Below, in pieces: positions 1 through 12,300 of a DNA stretch of 64,000 nucleotides. The stretch is from Membranipora membranacea (Eukaryota > Bryozoa > Gymnolaemata > Cheilostomatida > Membraniporidae), in contig OU612075.1 in NCBI GenBank assembly GCA_914767715.1, positions 8,930,001 to 8,994,000 on the forward strand, given 5' to 3'. Position numbers and translations under genes: made by a program. Numbering within the stretch: the first letter of the stretch is position 1; every line of letters begins with the position of its first letter. Under the pieces are notes generated by a model. It did no database searches and was not told the DNA's origin. It worked only from the letters and a program-made list of their open reading frames with translations.

Positions 1-3000
1 CCCCAGTTTTGTCCAGGTATTTAGCATAGTGTCTGCTCTCACTGCGGTAGGGTACGGATATGGTTTTAAAGCGTAAAGTTACACACACATGTAGAGTATT
101 GGACTGGTCCAAAACAAAACTCACGACAATGTGTACATTTTCAATTTATCTTTTGAACGATTCCAATACAGATTCTTCGGAGCTTTGATTTTGACACAGG
201 TTACCATGCCATTGGCCTCTTGAGGCTGTTTATGGTGGTAGTAGAGATGTATGGTGCAAACAAGTGAAAATGTTGTTGAGTAGTTTGTTACAGCTGCAAG
301 CAAACTGAATGCCGCGATCAACAATTGGGGGGCAACATCAAAGGCAGGCAGACCACACTGACAAGTCTGACACTTGATAAGGCTGACAAGCTAACAGATT
401 TTAAACTTCTGATACTATAGCTTGTTGTGGGGAATTTCAGTCTTTGACTGTTATATATATTAAGCACTGAGGACACATTCTATTCATACATTCTAATCAT
501 ACATTCTATTCCTACACATGTTTTGTCTGTTATAATAATCCTTTATTAATGCTACGACTGTAACTATTTTTAGCAAGCTTACACTCTTCCCTCTTACAAC
601 TTGACACTTCATGTTTGCTAGCGGACGAGACTAAACGCACCGATCATTTTTACTGATTTATACATTAAATCTTTGTAACTCTGTTAGTTTTAGTTAGATA
701 GTTAGTACACAATAAAATCATAGTATAGTTGATAAACCACACATTTTTATGCCTGGCTGGTAGCCTTGATTTAAACAGACTTTTCAACTGGCAGGTTGCC
801 GTTAGGCTTTACGCGTTCATCCGAACAAGTTGGATATCGGGACTTATTAAAGCCAAGCCCACGCTGGCTATCCTGACAAGATAGAATTTCCCGACATTGT
901 CTTGTCAAGCCTTGTTTTGTCAAGACACACATCTACTGTTAGTTCATGATCCCCAACCCTCTGTGAAATATGCTGAGAAGAGAAATAAAACAAGCAAAAC
1001 TGAGTTCAGAAGGGTAGCAACTCATCATTCTCAGACACTTTGTGATATGTTCTACCTTGATGAACACTGCAATGTGAGTGAGTGAGTCAGCAGCGAGGGA
1101 GCATCAACAATCAATCAACAACATGTAATGTTCAGTTCTTTAAAATATATTTTACAATCCCAACTCAAAACACCACTGCACCACAAGACCTCAATACCCC
1201 TGATTGGTAAGAACTGACAGAGCAAGTAGCAAGTGCCACAAAATAACTAAATACTAAATAAATGTAATGAATGATGTTGTTCCTCTAACTAACCAATGAA
1301 CTCCCTCTTCATTGAACTAACTCCTTGTTTCTACTGATCTGAAACTGAGACTGATAGGGAAAAACCCCAAGACAATAGACAATTTGTATTTCTTAGAGTG
1401 TATACAAATTTTATCATTTCTAGCATATCTTTGTCAATTTGTTAAAAGATTAATATCAACCCACAAAAGTTTTCTTAGGTGGAAAACAATGGTAACAAGA
1501 GGACAACTCCCTTTATTGAATAACAAATAATCTGGACACCGGAGAGGGTGGTGGACAACCAAGGCGAAGTAGAAACCATTCTTGCCAGAGTGCAATATAT
1601 ATTTAAATCAAATTAGTTTAGTAACAATAAAACCTGGGAGCACAAACTAGAGTGAGATGCAGTCATACAAGGAATCTATTGGTAGTTAATGGGATATAGT
1701 ATAGATAGTGAAGCACAATTTTAATATCAATTCATCTGAGTTTTTTCCAGAGGTTACCAATACACATACCAAGAGAATCAAAGCTATGCAGAGAAGGGTA
1801 GCAAGAATGGTTAACAATATACAGACACAATATCACCAGTACCATCAAGCTGATCACAGAAGTTGAGTGGGACTTAATAACAAAATAAAACTCATCGTTG
1901 TCTATGTTCTACGGTAAAACCAATGAAGAGGGAGTTCATTGGTAAAACTATACCAGATAGCTGGCCTAATATTGGCTAGTATTGATCCACTATGTAGTTA
2001 GAATGAGTACCCCCAATAAATATATTGGCATGGCAAAGTGTGACCATAGTTAAATTAGGCCACTATCTCTACGTAGACATTGTGTTAATGATCAACAGGT
2101 CAGCGTCACTTGAATATGCTGTCGGGTTTAAGAGTGTTGAGAAATATTCCTTTGCATTGCAGACTCAACCTTCTATCAGTTATCAGGGATTTAAATTTTT
2201 GCAATGTCAGTCACTGTCATCTCATGTTTTATATCACTGTATGCTATTTTTAGTCAAAGATGCACAGCAGGTATATATAAGGCCCTGTCAAGGCATAGTG
2301 ATCACCCTGCCTTGTCAGCCTTAAACTTATTCAAATAGGACGGGCCCCATCCAAATTTCTCTTGTTTTTTAGGATATTTTTGAGCAGACTTCTTTTTTTT
2401 CTTATTTACAAGTAGCGCGTCCTGATGCAGAATTATGCCATCACATCTATCCCTTACCTGATAGTCTCGTTCCACTCAAACTTGCTCCGCCCTTATTGGT
2501 TGGATTTCCACTTCTATGAATTTTCAAGTGGTGCCTAGATTTCTTCGGCCACAACAAATTGACCTCTCGTAATAAAAAACCTATAATTCTAAAGTGGGAT
2601 TAGTCTGAGCCCCCAGACTTTTGAAACTCTCCCCCCCCCCCCCATCGGGCATGGGAAAGTGGGATAAGCCAACTCAACAAGGAAGTTTACCTAATCAAAT
2701 GTCATCATAGAATAAACATGATATTAATATGTACCATACATAACATGATATTCACTGTTATTCAGGTGAGTCTGCAAAGAAAATATTATCGGATAACACA
2801 ATTTTTCATTCTCCAAATATTCGAAACCTTAATCTAAAATTACAAGCCAATAGTCTTGCTTGTCTCGCAGGATTGGTCAACGGTATTTTGTCTGTAATAT
2901 CTATAATAATAGTTGTTAAGTTAGTTGTAAAATTGGTTAACACATTGACAGCATTTACACGATGGTACAAAAGGTGTATTTACCTCTTTCAAGCTGGTAG

Positions 3001-3071
3001 GCATTGCAATTTTTGTCAACGATCTTACAAACTTTGAGTCTTTTCTGGAGTCTAACCACGCTGTCTTCACA
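1..3071. other. Non-coding upstream region of the TLR gene
   Basis: No open frame here resembles a protein family and none has convincing splice signals. The stretch holds repeat debris. One pair is an inverted motif, CAATGAACTCCCTCTTCATTG-like near 1292 and its reverse complement near 1922. A poly-C run lies at about 2629-2643 beside a GTCTGAGCCCCC motif that recurs near 17.9 and 27.8 kb. The promoter of the Toll-like receptor gene must lie in or near the last part, but I see no diagnostic core-promoter element. Confidence 0.5.
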
Positions 3072-6000
3072 ATGTGGATATTGCAGACGATATTTGGCGT
3101 TTGGGTACAGGTAAGAATTAGACACATCATTCATGCACTCATCACAGCCTAGAAGACTGTGCGTAGAACATAAGCTTCTCGAAATTGTCACAGCAGAGGT
3201 ATACACCCGAAGGTGCTGGGGGCTGGAACAATCAACCATTGACAGCTGGCCCAGTGGGACACGAACCCACAACTCCTGCGGCACCAATCGCCTGGCAGTG
3301 AATAGCAAGCGCGCTTACCAATTGCCAAGTATGTCAATAGGTCACATATAGTAGGTCACAGTAGGTCACTTATACCAAGTAGGTAAGTAAAAGGTCAAGT
3401 TTAATTTGGTTTCCACAATTCGGTTTCTGTGGTGACAACAAGCGTGCAATTCACCATCTTTTTTCCTTGTTGATAGATTCTTCTCATCTTTCACGCCACC
3501 GATGGAGAGAGTGTATTAGGTTATTGTTCCTATGATAGCATGATCTTTACACTAGACTGCAGTATGAGACAGCTCAGCAACTTTCCTGATATACAAGACA
3601 CATTGAACAGCAGCGCAGTGAGAATAATCAAACTGAATGACAACCGCCTGACAACCGTACCTGATCTTAAAGTCTTTGAAGACCTGGAATACCTGGATCT
3701 ATCCTACAACAAGATCACACAGCTACCAGCAAAGGCCTTCCAAGGTCTGAGAAAATTGAAGAGTTTAGATTTATCTATGAATGAAGGATTTATGTTGTCC
3801 GACGCTACCGTCCACCACGAGGCATTCAACGATCTGTCAAAGTTGAAGATTCTAAAGTAAGTATGGTAGTTGTTTTTTTTTATCTGCATTCCATTTGTAT
3901 GTCTGTAGGCCAAGGAGTAAAATCCATTCCGTCCTCCTCCAAATATATCTTTACACCAGTTTGGTTTCAGCAGTCAGTTATTGTTGGGATCTGAAGTCCC
4001 AAATAGTTAATCCTGATTACATGACTGTTTTTTCACCATTTATGAATTAAATACTTTCATCAGTATTGTTAAAATAAAATCTTGACAGTTCAAAGAACAA
4101 TCTGTTAGTCACAATAAGCCTGACAGCGTAACATAGGTAAAGGAGCTTGATTTTGATTGTTTCAACTCCAGTTACCAATCCTAAAAACAAAAGACCAGAC
4201 AACTGTATAAGGAGAGGGGCACACCCGAGGGTGTTGGGGGTGCAACAATCAACCTTGAAAGCTTCCCTGGTGGGTCTCCAATCCACAACTCTTGCGGCAC
4301 CAATCGCCCGGGCAGTGAATAGCAAGCGTGTTAAAGAGTAGACAACTATTTAAGGTGAATAGAAACATCAAGGGCCGAGTTATTTATTATTCAACATAAT
4401 ATTTAATTTCAGATTGAAGCAGGAAGTCCGACCTCAGGAAGGTTACGCCTACGCACCTCTAGCTATACTGAACCAAACACTGGAAGAACTATTCATGACA
4501 GGGACGCATACATTCAGCAGTACATTCACCCGCTTCACAAAGCTTCATACTCTCAGCTTAGGTAAAATATAATAAATCATTAACTGACCTAAATAAGAAA
4601 TGTAATGGCAGGAGGATAAATTCACCTTTTCGACACATGTATGACATAGCTAAATTTAATGCTAGCTAATATTTACTCACTCCTATACATTTTATTGACA
4701 CTCCCTTAGCTAGACAAAATTTAAGTGGATTACATTCTTTCATATGAACTCACTTTTAATATACATTATATATATTTATATATATTCTTGGAGGATCCCT
4801 TGATGAATTAAATTGATACTGTTGATTGTTGGTCCCATGTTTTGTCTATGATCCCACCTTTTAATGAATATACATATTTCGTACTTGCTTTTACAGGTGG
4901 TGAAGCGTGTGAAATGGAAGCTTTGGGATTCCCACAGCTTGCCTCACTCCCGCCTCTGCCCCTGCGTAGGCTTTCCGCAAGAAACTGTAACATTCAGCGT
5001 GTAGATGTAACCTTCCTCCAAAGCTATCGCCGCACACTACAAAAACTTGATCTATCATGTAACCCTCTCCGTCCAGCCCTTGCAAACATAACAACAGGAG
5101 TTATAAACAGCAAATTGAACACACTGCTTCTAGATAACATCAATAGGGTTCCGGATTCAACGTCTGGAGAATGTAACTGGTATAATATCACAAATCGGCA
5201 GTTGGAGCCTCTTCAAACAGTTCCTCTGCACGTGCTATCAGTTCAAGCAAACCAACTTGGAGCTTACAGTAATTTGATGCTGCGACGCTACTGTGTCGAC
5301 CTGATATACTTAGATGTCAGTCTGAATAACTTCAACAAAACAGCTTTTTACATTGCGCATGTCTTTGAGGGCCAAGTCATTGATGATAGCTCTCTATCCT
5401 TATTTCACAATGCCAATGTGAATCTGCCTGCCGTTAGATATTTGGGACTGCGCAGTTTAAGTTCCAAGTTGAGTTGTGGCCAACAGCCTCTAAATTGCAA
5501 CGCCGACAGTGAGCTGTTTTTGAACGATGACTTTGATTGGAATGTAAACCAAAACCCTTTTATTATGGACTTTACTCTTCTATTTGAAATGGCATTGTGG
5601 GTACTTCCTAATTGCCAGTCTCATATCGACACGCTGACGCAGTTGTGCTTTATCGATGAATTACAGAGCCTATCCAAATTTAGGCGTGAATTAGGACAGT
5701 ACACAGCTACGGATGATGCAATAAACCAAACAGTTCGCTACATTTTAAATGGAAATGGTCAAGATTTTAGAAACTTTCTGGCCTATCGTTTCTTTCCAGT
5801 AAATCTTACAACACTATCTATGGGTAACAACCATTTTTCAGATATAGACACCCCAAGGAACAGTCCCCTTTGCAGCAATATTGTTATGTATCCAAACAAT
5901 TTAGTGACATTCGACTTCAGTGGTTCTGAGCTTGGTTTTGTGCCGTGCCGCAATATTTCAGGATTCACACATGTAACAAATTTTACCTGCAACTACTGTA

Positions 6001-7875
6001 AGATATCCGGCTGGGACTCAGATCTACTTTCAAGTTTTCCATTGAAACATCTGCATCTAAAGGGTGTTGGAGGCCTTGCGCCTTACATACAGAATTATAT
6101 GGACGTCCAGTTGCTTTCCAAAGCACCTGGATTAGAGACTTTAGATCTCAGTGAGATGGGACTAGAATGGGTTACCGATAACCAATTTCTGAGCCATCAC
6201 CCAAATCTGACAAGCCTCCATCTTCAGAACAATAGGCTGAAATCGTGGAATATCACTATAACCGGCAATCCTAACCTAACACTCCTCGACTTGAGAAATA
6301 ACTCGATAAGTTTCATGGATGAAACTGTCCGTGGTGAGATTACTGTACAGCATTCAAACAGTCAGCTTCAAGTCTTCCTCTCCGGCAACGATGTGGACTG
6401 CTCCAACTGCACAAGCGCCTACATCACATGGTTGATTAGCTCATCTGCTGTAGTAGATGTTGCAAAGATAAAATGTCGTGGCACACAACGCCTAATCAAA
6501 CACTGTGCTGCAATGACCACTGTAACTAATCGACCATCAAAAACCGAGGCGATCGATGACCAAGAAAAAGCGGCTATTGTGGTTGGCTGCGTAGTGATTC
6601 TAGCCGTAGTCATTTTGATAGCAATCGTGTTTAACAACAGATACATTATTATCCATCAAGTACTCAAGAGAACCAAACCGAAGAGATCACAGCAGGAGGA
6701 CTTTACCATTCTAGCTTACGCCAGTCACAGCGAAGCACTCACTGAAAACATTGCAGGTAAATAAACTAGTTTATGATAGGTAGCTATTAGCCAACATGTT
6801 GTGCCAAGGTCATGGCTAAGACTACACAAACTCAAACCAAAGTTTTGATAATTTTTTTAAAACTCAACCATCCTCTCTTGTTAGCCAATGTGTTGGCTAT
6901 CCTCTAAAAGTCACCCACTCCAAATATTGAAATAACATAGATGCATAAAAGCACTTCATGTGTTGTGATTGGGGCATGCAATAAAAAGTTAGACCACCCT
7001 TCAACTTCCTGGTACAACTCGCACAACAATCGATATTAGTGTGGATCACTGCCAGTCCTCGGACTTTATGAATGTATTTGATGTGTGATATGTGACCTTG
7101 TCGTTATAGTGTGTACACTTACCCCGTGGTGCTGTCTTAACACACAACAGCTAAACAATCCTTGAGTCACTGATTGGGTTTATTACTTCTTTGCACAGGC
7201 CTTCTGTAGTTAGTGCTAGTCCAATGGTCGAGTGCTCCAGTGGTCGAGTGACCCAGTGTTTGAGTGCCCCATTGATTGAGGCCTCGACCAATGGGGCACT
7301 CGACCACTGGGGTACTTGACCCCTAGCCTTGCACCAACTACAGAAAGCCTGTGCTTTTTTGGATACATGCAGACAGCATTACATTTGGTTTCATACACTG
7401 TGTGAATGTTTAACAAAGGCTCTCTCTTCTTTACACAGAGCTTATAACGGGGATGTCCTTGTATGGAGTCAAACTCAAATCTCGTCAAACAGATGTCATG
7501 TACGGAGCTCTGTTGAAGACTTCGATAGTCAAGCTCATGGTGCAGTGTCAAAAGGTGGTTGTCTTCATATCGCCCGACTATATAAAGGAGGACTTGTGCC
7601 AATTTGAGATGGATATAATACAGCAGCGTGATCCAAAAGATGTCATAATTGTAGGAGTGAACATTGATGCTGCTGCTGGTCAGCTTGATGCGCTGCCACA
7701 GATAGTGACTGACATTGTGTTGAACAACAAACACCTGATTATGCCTTTGGGTATCTGTTCAGGAAACCAGGCAAACCCCAAAGCATTCATGTTAACTCTA
7801 GTTGATAAGGTGCAACCATCCCAATTAAGAGGTGGTGTTAGCCAAGCCATAGGCGAGGCCGAGCTAGAACTTTGA
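3072..7875 (+). CDS. Toll-like receptor (LRR ectodomain, one TM, TIR)
   Basis: This is a cell-surface or endosomal pattern-recognition receptor. Exons are 3072-3110, 3477-3856, 4413-4561, 4897-6756 and 7439-7875. Phases join cleanly to 954 residues plus TGA, typical of TLRs. Exon 1 gives 13 residues (MWILQTIFGVWVQ) that continue into ILLIFHAT of exon 2, forming one signal peptide. Then come an N-terminal Cys cap (GYCSYDS...LDCSM) and leucine-rich repeats (LEYLDLSYNKITQLP, LTSLHLQNNRLKSW). A single C-terminal cap with Cys residues (DVDCSNC) makes it a single-cysteine-cluster TLR. A hydrophobic segment at about residues 748-768 is followed by a basic stop-transfer (KRTKPKR). The TIR domain is about residues 791-935: FTILAYASHSE is box 1 and VVVFISPDYI matches the canonical xFVLSPNF strand, but the BB loop is degenerate. 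I started at 3072 because it completes the signal peptide in frame; that micro-exon is the least certain part. Confidence 0.92.
3180..3335 (-). repeat. tRNA-derived SINE copy 1
   Basis: On the minus strand this shows an A-box-like TGGCAATTGGTAAGCGCGC and, further on, a B-box-like GGGTTCGTGTCCC, spaced as in a tRNA head. It sits in the first intron of the TLR gene. It is not a functional tRNA because no full cloverleaf is present. Confidence 0.65.
4200..4335 (-). repeat. tRNA-derived SINE copy 2
   Basis: A second copy of the same element lies in TLR intron 2, in the same orientation, with the shared block CTTGCTATTCACTGCC and GGTGCCGCAAGAGTTGTGG. Its B box is damaged (GATTGGAGACCC). Confidence 0.6.
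7200..7325. repeat. Palindromic repeat in TLR TIR intron
   Basis: Arms built from CAATGGTCGAGTGC and CCAGTGGTCGAGTG pair with GGGCACTCGACCACTGG further right, giving a strong hairpin. A diverged relative of the left part (TGTAGTTGGTGCAAGTCCAG) occurs near 34068. Confidence 0.6.
7439..7875 (+). other. TIR-encoding last exon of the TLR gene
   Basis: The acceptor (TCTTTACACAG) joins in phase 1 to the donor at 6756/6757, so the TIR domain is split after about 19 residues by a 682-bp intron. Where TLRs normally have RDxxPG in the BB loop, this exon reads SRQTDVMYG, without the proline. The C-terminal FW box is not visible; the protein ends EAELEL. If the intron is retained, translation stops two codons past the donor (GK then TAA). 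That would give a receptor with a transmembrane segment but almost no TIR. Confidence 0.85.
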
Positions 7876-8118
7876 ATGCAATATCTGAGGTGGGCGTGAT
7901 CGACACTCATTATAATTTGGTTTTCCTTACAAGGAAATCTGTTTGGTTACTCTGTATACATTGGATACGCCTCACATTGTCATTGAACATTTTTATTCAG
8001 TCGGGAGTGTTCTGTGTTTATTTTACCTTGTCCGTCTTCCTTCGTTGGTTTTATATTGATTTACCCTTCATACTGGTATATGCTACTAAATAGCATTTGC
8101 ACGCATGGACAGAATCAG

Positions 8119-8124
8119 AATAAA
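8119..8124 (+). terminator. Poly(A) signal AATAAA of the TLR gene
   Basis: AATAAA lies about 245 bp past the TLR stop codon on the same strand and before the convergent exchanger gene. It is the first canonical hexamer downstream of the stop. Confidence 0.6.
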
Positions 8125-8129
8125 GTTAT

Positions 8130-9270
8130 CATGTTTTGACTTGATGTTTGCCTAAACTTCCGTCTTTTGGTTTAGATTATTAATTCATTTTACCAGAGCT
8201 ATTTTGATACTTTTTTAATCATCATTTTAATGATGAAGGTTTTTGTCAATAAATATATAAAAAAATACTGAACAAGAATTTCAGAGATCCCCTCTAATGA
8301 AACCATCTAACCGGATGTTGAGCACACCAGCGCCTCTTACAAATAATGGTGATGAGGGTGCCAAGCCGTCAAAGCTACTTTTTGCATGATCATCCTGGGC
8401 TGTAGTTTAGGAGAAGTTGTAGGGGAGGCGGAAATCCTTCTGGGTGTGAAGTAACACCATCATGTGTATTGTAAGCTCTTCCTGTGGAGTCTGGGGCTAA
8501 TCCCTAGCCTCCAAAGCGTTAAAATGATATAAAGAGCATATGGAAGTCACAAATTAGCTGATTCTGACATGGAATATTCAATTATAGCATTTTAAGGGCA
8601 CTCCATTGAGCATTCTAGGGGAGGGAGAGCGTCATTGCCCCCCTTAGACCTACAGGCCTGTCGTCTGATTATTATTCGACCTGTAAGACTAAGGCTTGAA
8701 CCGTTATCGTAATTTCATCGTAGTGATATACCAATAACAAAGTGTGTAGGATACTTCAAAACATAGAAATAACTTCCTCAATCACTCTCTTTCATCTATA
8801 TGTGCATTGTGCAATCAACATTAAATCTGCCTCAGCTGGTATCACTCTTAGTTTCTGTTCTAATCATGACAAGCTAGAAGGAAGTTATTCAACAGTGTAA
8901 ACATTGTCATGACTGATAATTAATGTCACCAAGTTCAAGCACTTAGCGATAGCTCAATGTGTTATAATTTTAATGGAAGTAAACCATAGGTTTCCATTCT
9001 TTTATTTTTTGAGCCTTCATCAATACACTTTCTCATTGCTTTCCATTCATTAACAGAAAATGCGACGCAGAATATCCTGAGAGAATAATATGGTTTATTG
9101 CTGATTTTTTTATAATACATCAAAAAATGTATCAAAACAAAACAATGGTATGTTTTTGTATTCTTCTTACATTTTTTCGGAAAATAAAAATAACAGTGAA
9201 ATATTGATTCAAATATAATCCCCAAAAATATGTTGTCATTAAGTCGAGTTCAATGCTTCTTGACATCATT
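8130..9270. other. Intergenic space between convergent genes
   Basis: This separates the 3' ends of the TLR gene (+) and the exchanger gene (-). I see no supported gene; open frames are short, A+T-rich and without recognisable domains. Confidence 0.5.
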
Positions 9271-9273
9271 GTC

Positions 9274-9279
9274 TTTATT
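9274..9279 (-). terminator. Poly(A) signal of the exchanger gene
   Basis: On the minus strand this reads AATAAA, about 105 bp past the stop codon at 9383. It is the nearest canonical hexamer. Confidence 0.55.
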
Positions 9280-9382
9280 ACAGAGCAACTATGATACAAA
9301 CGTTTTCAGAACATATCCTGCTTAATTTGGCATCATATTACTGTAGCCATTGTTTAAGCCTAAAGTGTATAGCAGTTATGCT

Positions 9383-12300
9383 TCAGGTTTTATGCCCGCT
9401 ACTGCCATCTTGGAATTGGCTGCGTTTAACTAACACTTCTTTTTCTGGATCCCAAGTCTCACTTTCAACATCCTCATCATTCGCATCGCTTTGTCTCTGA
9501 TCTTCACTCTCATCGGCTAGCATAGAGAGGACCACATCCCCGTCATCTCGGGGTGAGCTGCTGCTGATTGGCGTACCACGAGCGCCCACAAGAGGCAGCG
9601 AGGCACCGCTCGGGTGTGAGCTCACTTCAGAGAGTTCACGGACAGTTGGCAATGGTTTGAACCAATCAGAGTCTTGACTGCTCTGAGCCAATGGCTGATC
9701 AGTGTTACTGTCCCCTCTTCCCTGTTCAATGTCCTGATCATCTTGTAGTTGTACTTCCTTTTCTTGAGCCAAAAGCTTCATTTCAAGCTCATCAGTTTTT
9801 TGTCTGATAAACACGCTATCATCTGGACTTCCAGCGCTATTATTGTTACGATTTTGTGGTTGTGTATTTGAGTTGCTAGTTTTATTCAGCAGTTTGTCTT
9901 TACTTTTCCCTTTCTTCACGGGTTTGTCTGTAGCCTGAGAGGTCGGTTTGTCACTAGTTGACGTTGGTTGGTCCTTAGTCTGTGGTCCCTTTGCGCTGTT
10001 AGCGGCAGCATTTTCCTCGTCCTCTAGAGATCTCATACTATGAAGTCTCTGTAACCTCTTCTGCTTTTCAATGTCCTAAAAAATCAAAAAATTCAGTCAC
10101 AACTGGAAAAAGAGCAAGCGCTTCAGTGGCATAACATCAAATCCATTAATTTGTACAACAAAAAGCGGTTTGAAAGGTCGATATACCACATCGTATCAAA
10201 TCTGGTAAATAACTCAATTTTATGGACTTAAAACTGACCGGTTTGTTCTGTTGCTGAGAAGCAGTTTGGGTTTATATCATATAGTGAATAATATGGTGAC
10301 TAGGCAACCTAACGGGCTCATATCATCATATAATCACTTAATTAAAGTGAGGTACACGATGTATGGTCTGTTTAAAAGGCCAAGGAAGCATCCGCATATG
10401 TAGAACTAAAGACAAATTACATCACAAATAAATCAGTCGTACACTACAAATAACCATCTACTAAACATTGAGCACAGCAAAAGGATTCCACAACCACAAT
10501 AAGTTGGTACAATCAGATCAACAAGATGCACAATGGTATATAGCCTATGTGTTGGCTCCTGCCATGATTGGCTGTTGGGTGGAAACCCACCAGCCAATCA
10601 GAGCCAACATGTTGGCTAAATGGTATACACAAAGGATAGTAATATGGTTAGTGGGGTAAGTTATTAGTAAGTGGGTCAGGTATAAATTGAACGAGGTCAC
10701 AATCAGGTCTGGGACGAAGACAAGTGAGACTTTTGGAAATTTTTATTAAATGCGGGAGCTCAGTCTCAAACTAGAATCATATAGTGACCTGTTTCTCTAG
10801 TATGTCGTAGTCTCACAGCCCTGCTTACTCCATATCCTTTCAGAATTACATATCAAAAAAATATTTATGACTAAACATACTACACCAAGCATCTAGTAAG
10901 TAAATGATATTTGGGAGAACAGCGGAAAAAATTTGTTACCTTTGGGATTCTTCCTCCCACAGAAAAGGACATATTACTTATTGCGCCCCCTGGTGTCTGA
11001 CTGTTTGGTGTGTTGTTATTGTTGGGGACAGTCGGCATATTTTGCACCTCGTAAATCTGACTAGCAGTAGAAGGTCTAGCACTGAATACACCACGGCGGG
11101 ACTTAGGACCCATAACCAAGCGTGATTCCTGAAGAAACAAGCGAGCTGATTGGTCAGCGAGAAAATAGTTACATGCAAAGCAGTGCAAAAAGTATCGCTG
11201 AGTGGTGCAGCAAGAGAAAACAGTGCCTGCAAAGCAGCCAGTAACCTCAAAGAATACTTTCAAAGTTCAAACTCTGCCTGGGTTTGCTGGTAGTGGCATT
11301 CCCTTATCAACCATATCACAACACATGGTCGGTGGTTGATAATTGAATGCCGCTAAAAACAACCTGAACAACGCTTTGAGTGCTTCGGTTCAGCTGCTAC
11401 ACTAGGACACCATTTCCTCCTACAGTCACAGCGGGTTGCATTGAAAGGATCTTGACTCCACATTGATACAGAACAGAAAAGATTTTGCAAGCCAATGAAG
11501 CATATCAGTAAGCATGTGACAAATCGCCAAAATATTTCTCCCATTCTGTATCAATGCAGATTCTACAGTAGCCAATTAGTTGGATCTGATTGGCTGCTGT
11601 GTGGGAGGGAAAGAGCCAATGCCAGGCTCTCTCCCTCCCACCAAACAGCCAATAAGAGTAAACACATTAGCTAATTCTACAGGGGAGGCTGCTAAAAGTG
11701 CATGATCACATCTACAATGATATTCTTACCGACTCTTCAATATCAGCAAAAGTCTTAGCTGCGGCACGCTGCCACACCTGTTTCTGAAAGTTATCATCAC
11801 CAATTGAGAACCTCCTCGAAGGAGTCTACATAGTTGTTATGGTGAAAAAGTTTGTTAAAATTACATCATGTTAATGTGTATTAGAACAGGGAGCTTGAGA
11901 AAGTTTCCAAACTCCCTGATGTTGAACAGTGAATTAGTATGAGCGTAATAATGTGAGTTTAGAAGACAACTTTGTGACAAAATGGTGCGGACAGAAAGAA
12001 CCACCATATAAATATCTAAAATGTTTTTCGATGACGTTTTTCAATGGACAGAGGACAAGACTTTATACCCTAGAGGAGTGACAATGCGCTAAATTTGTAT
12101 GGGCATGAATTTGGGGAGCTAAGGTGGGAATTCATATGAAGTAAAGAGGGTGAGTAAAAGTGAGCCAGCCTTTTAATTTAGCTCTGACAAGCCGGTGCAA
12201 TTTGACCAAACTTTTCCTCCTGTGGATAGTTTACTCCTCTAAGGCACATTTTAATCAGAGCAGAGTTTGTAGAGGGTTGAATAGCTCTATCTCAGCAACC

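Noticed and set aside
2955-3308. 117-residue minus-strand frame at the TLR start
   Set aside because: It runs through the SINE and the antisense of the TLR micro-exon.
3180-4335. Functional tRNA genes
   Set aside because: Only A-box and B-box-like parts are present, in two dispersed copies with unrelated tails; these are SINE heads.
7216-7734. 172-residue minus-strand frame
   Set aside because: It is the antisense shadow of the TLR TIR exon plus a palindromic repeat.
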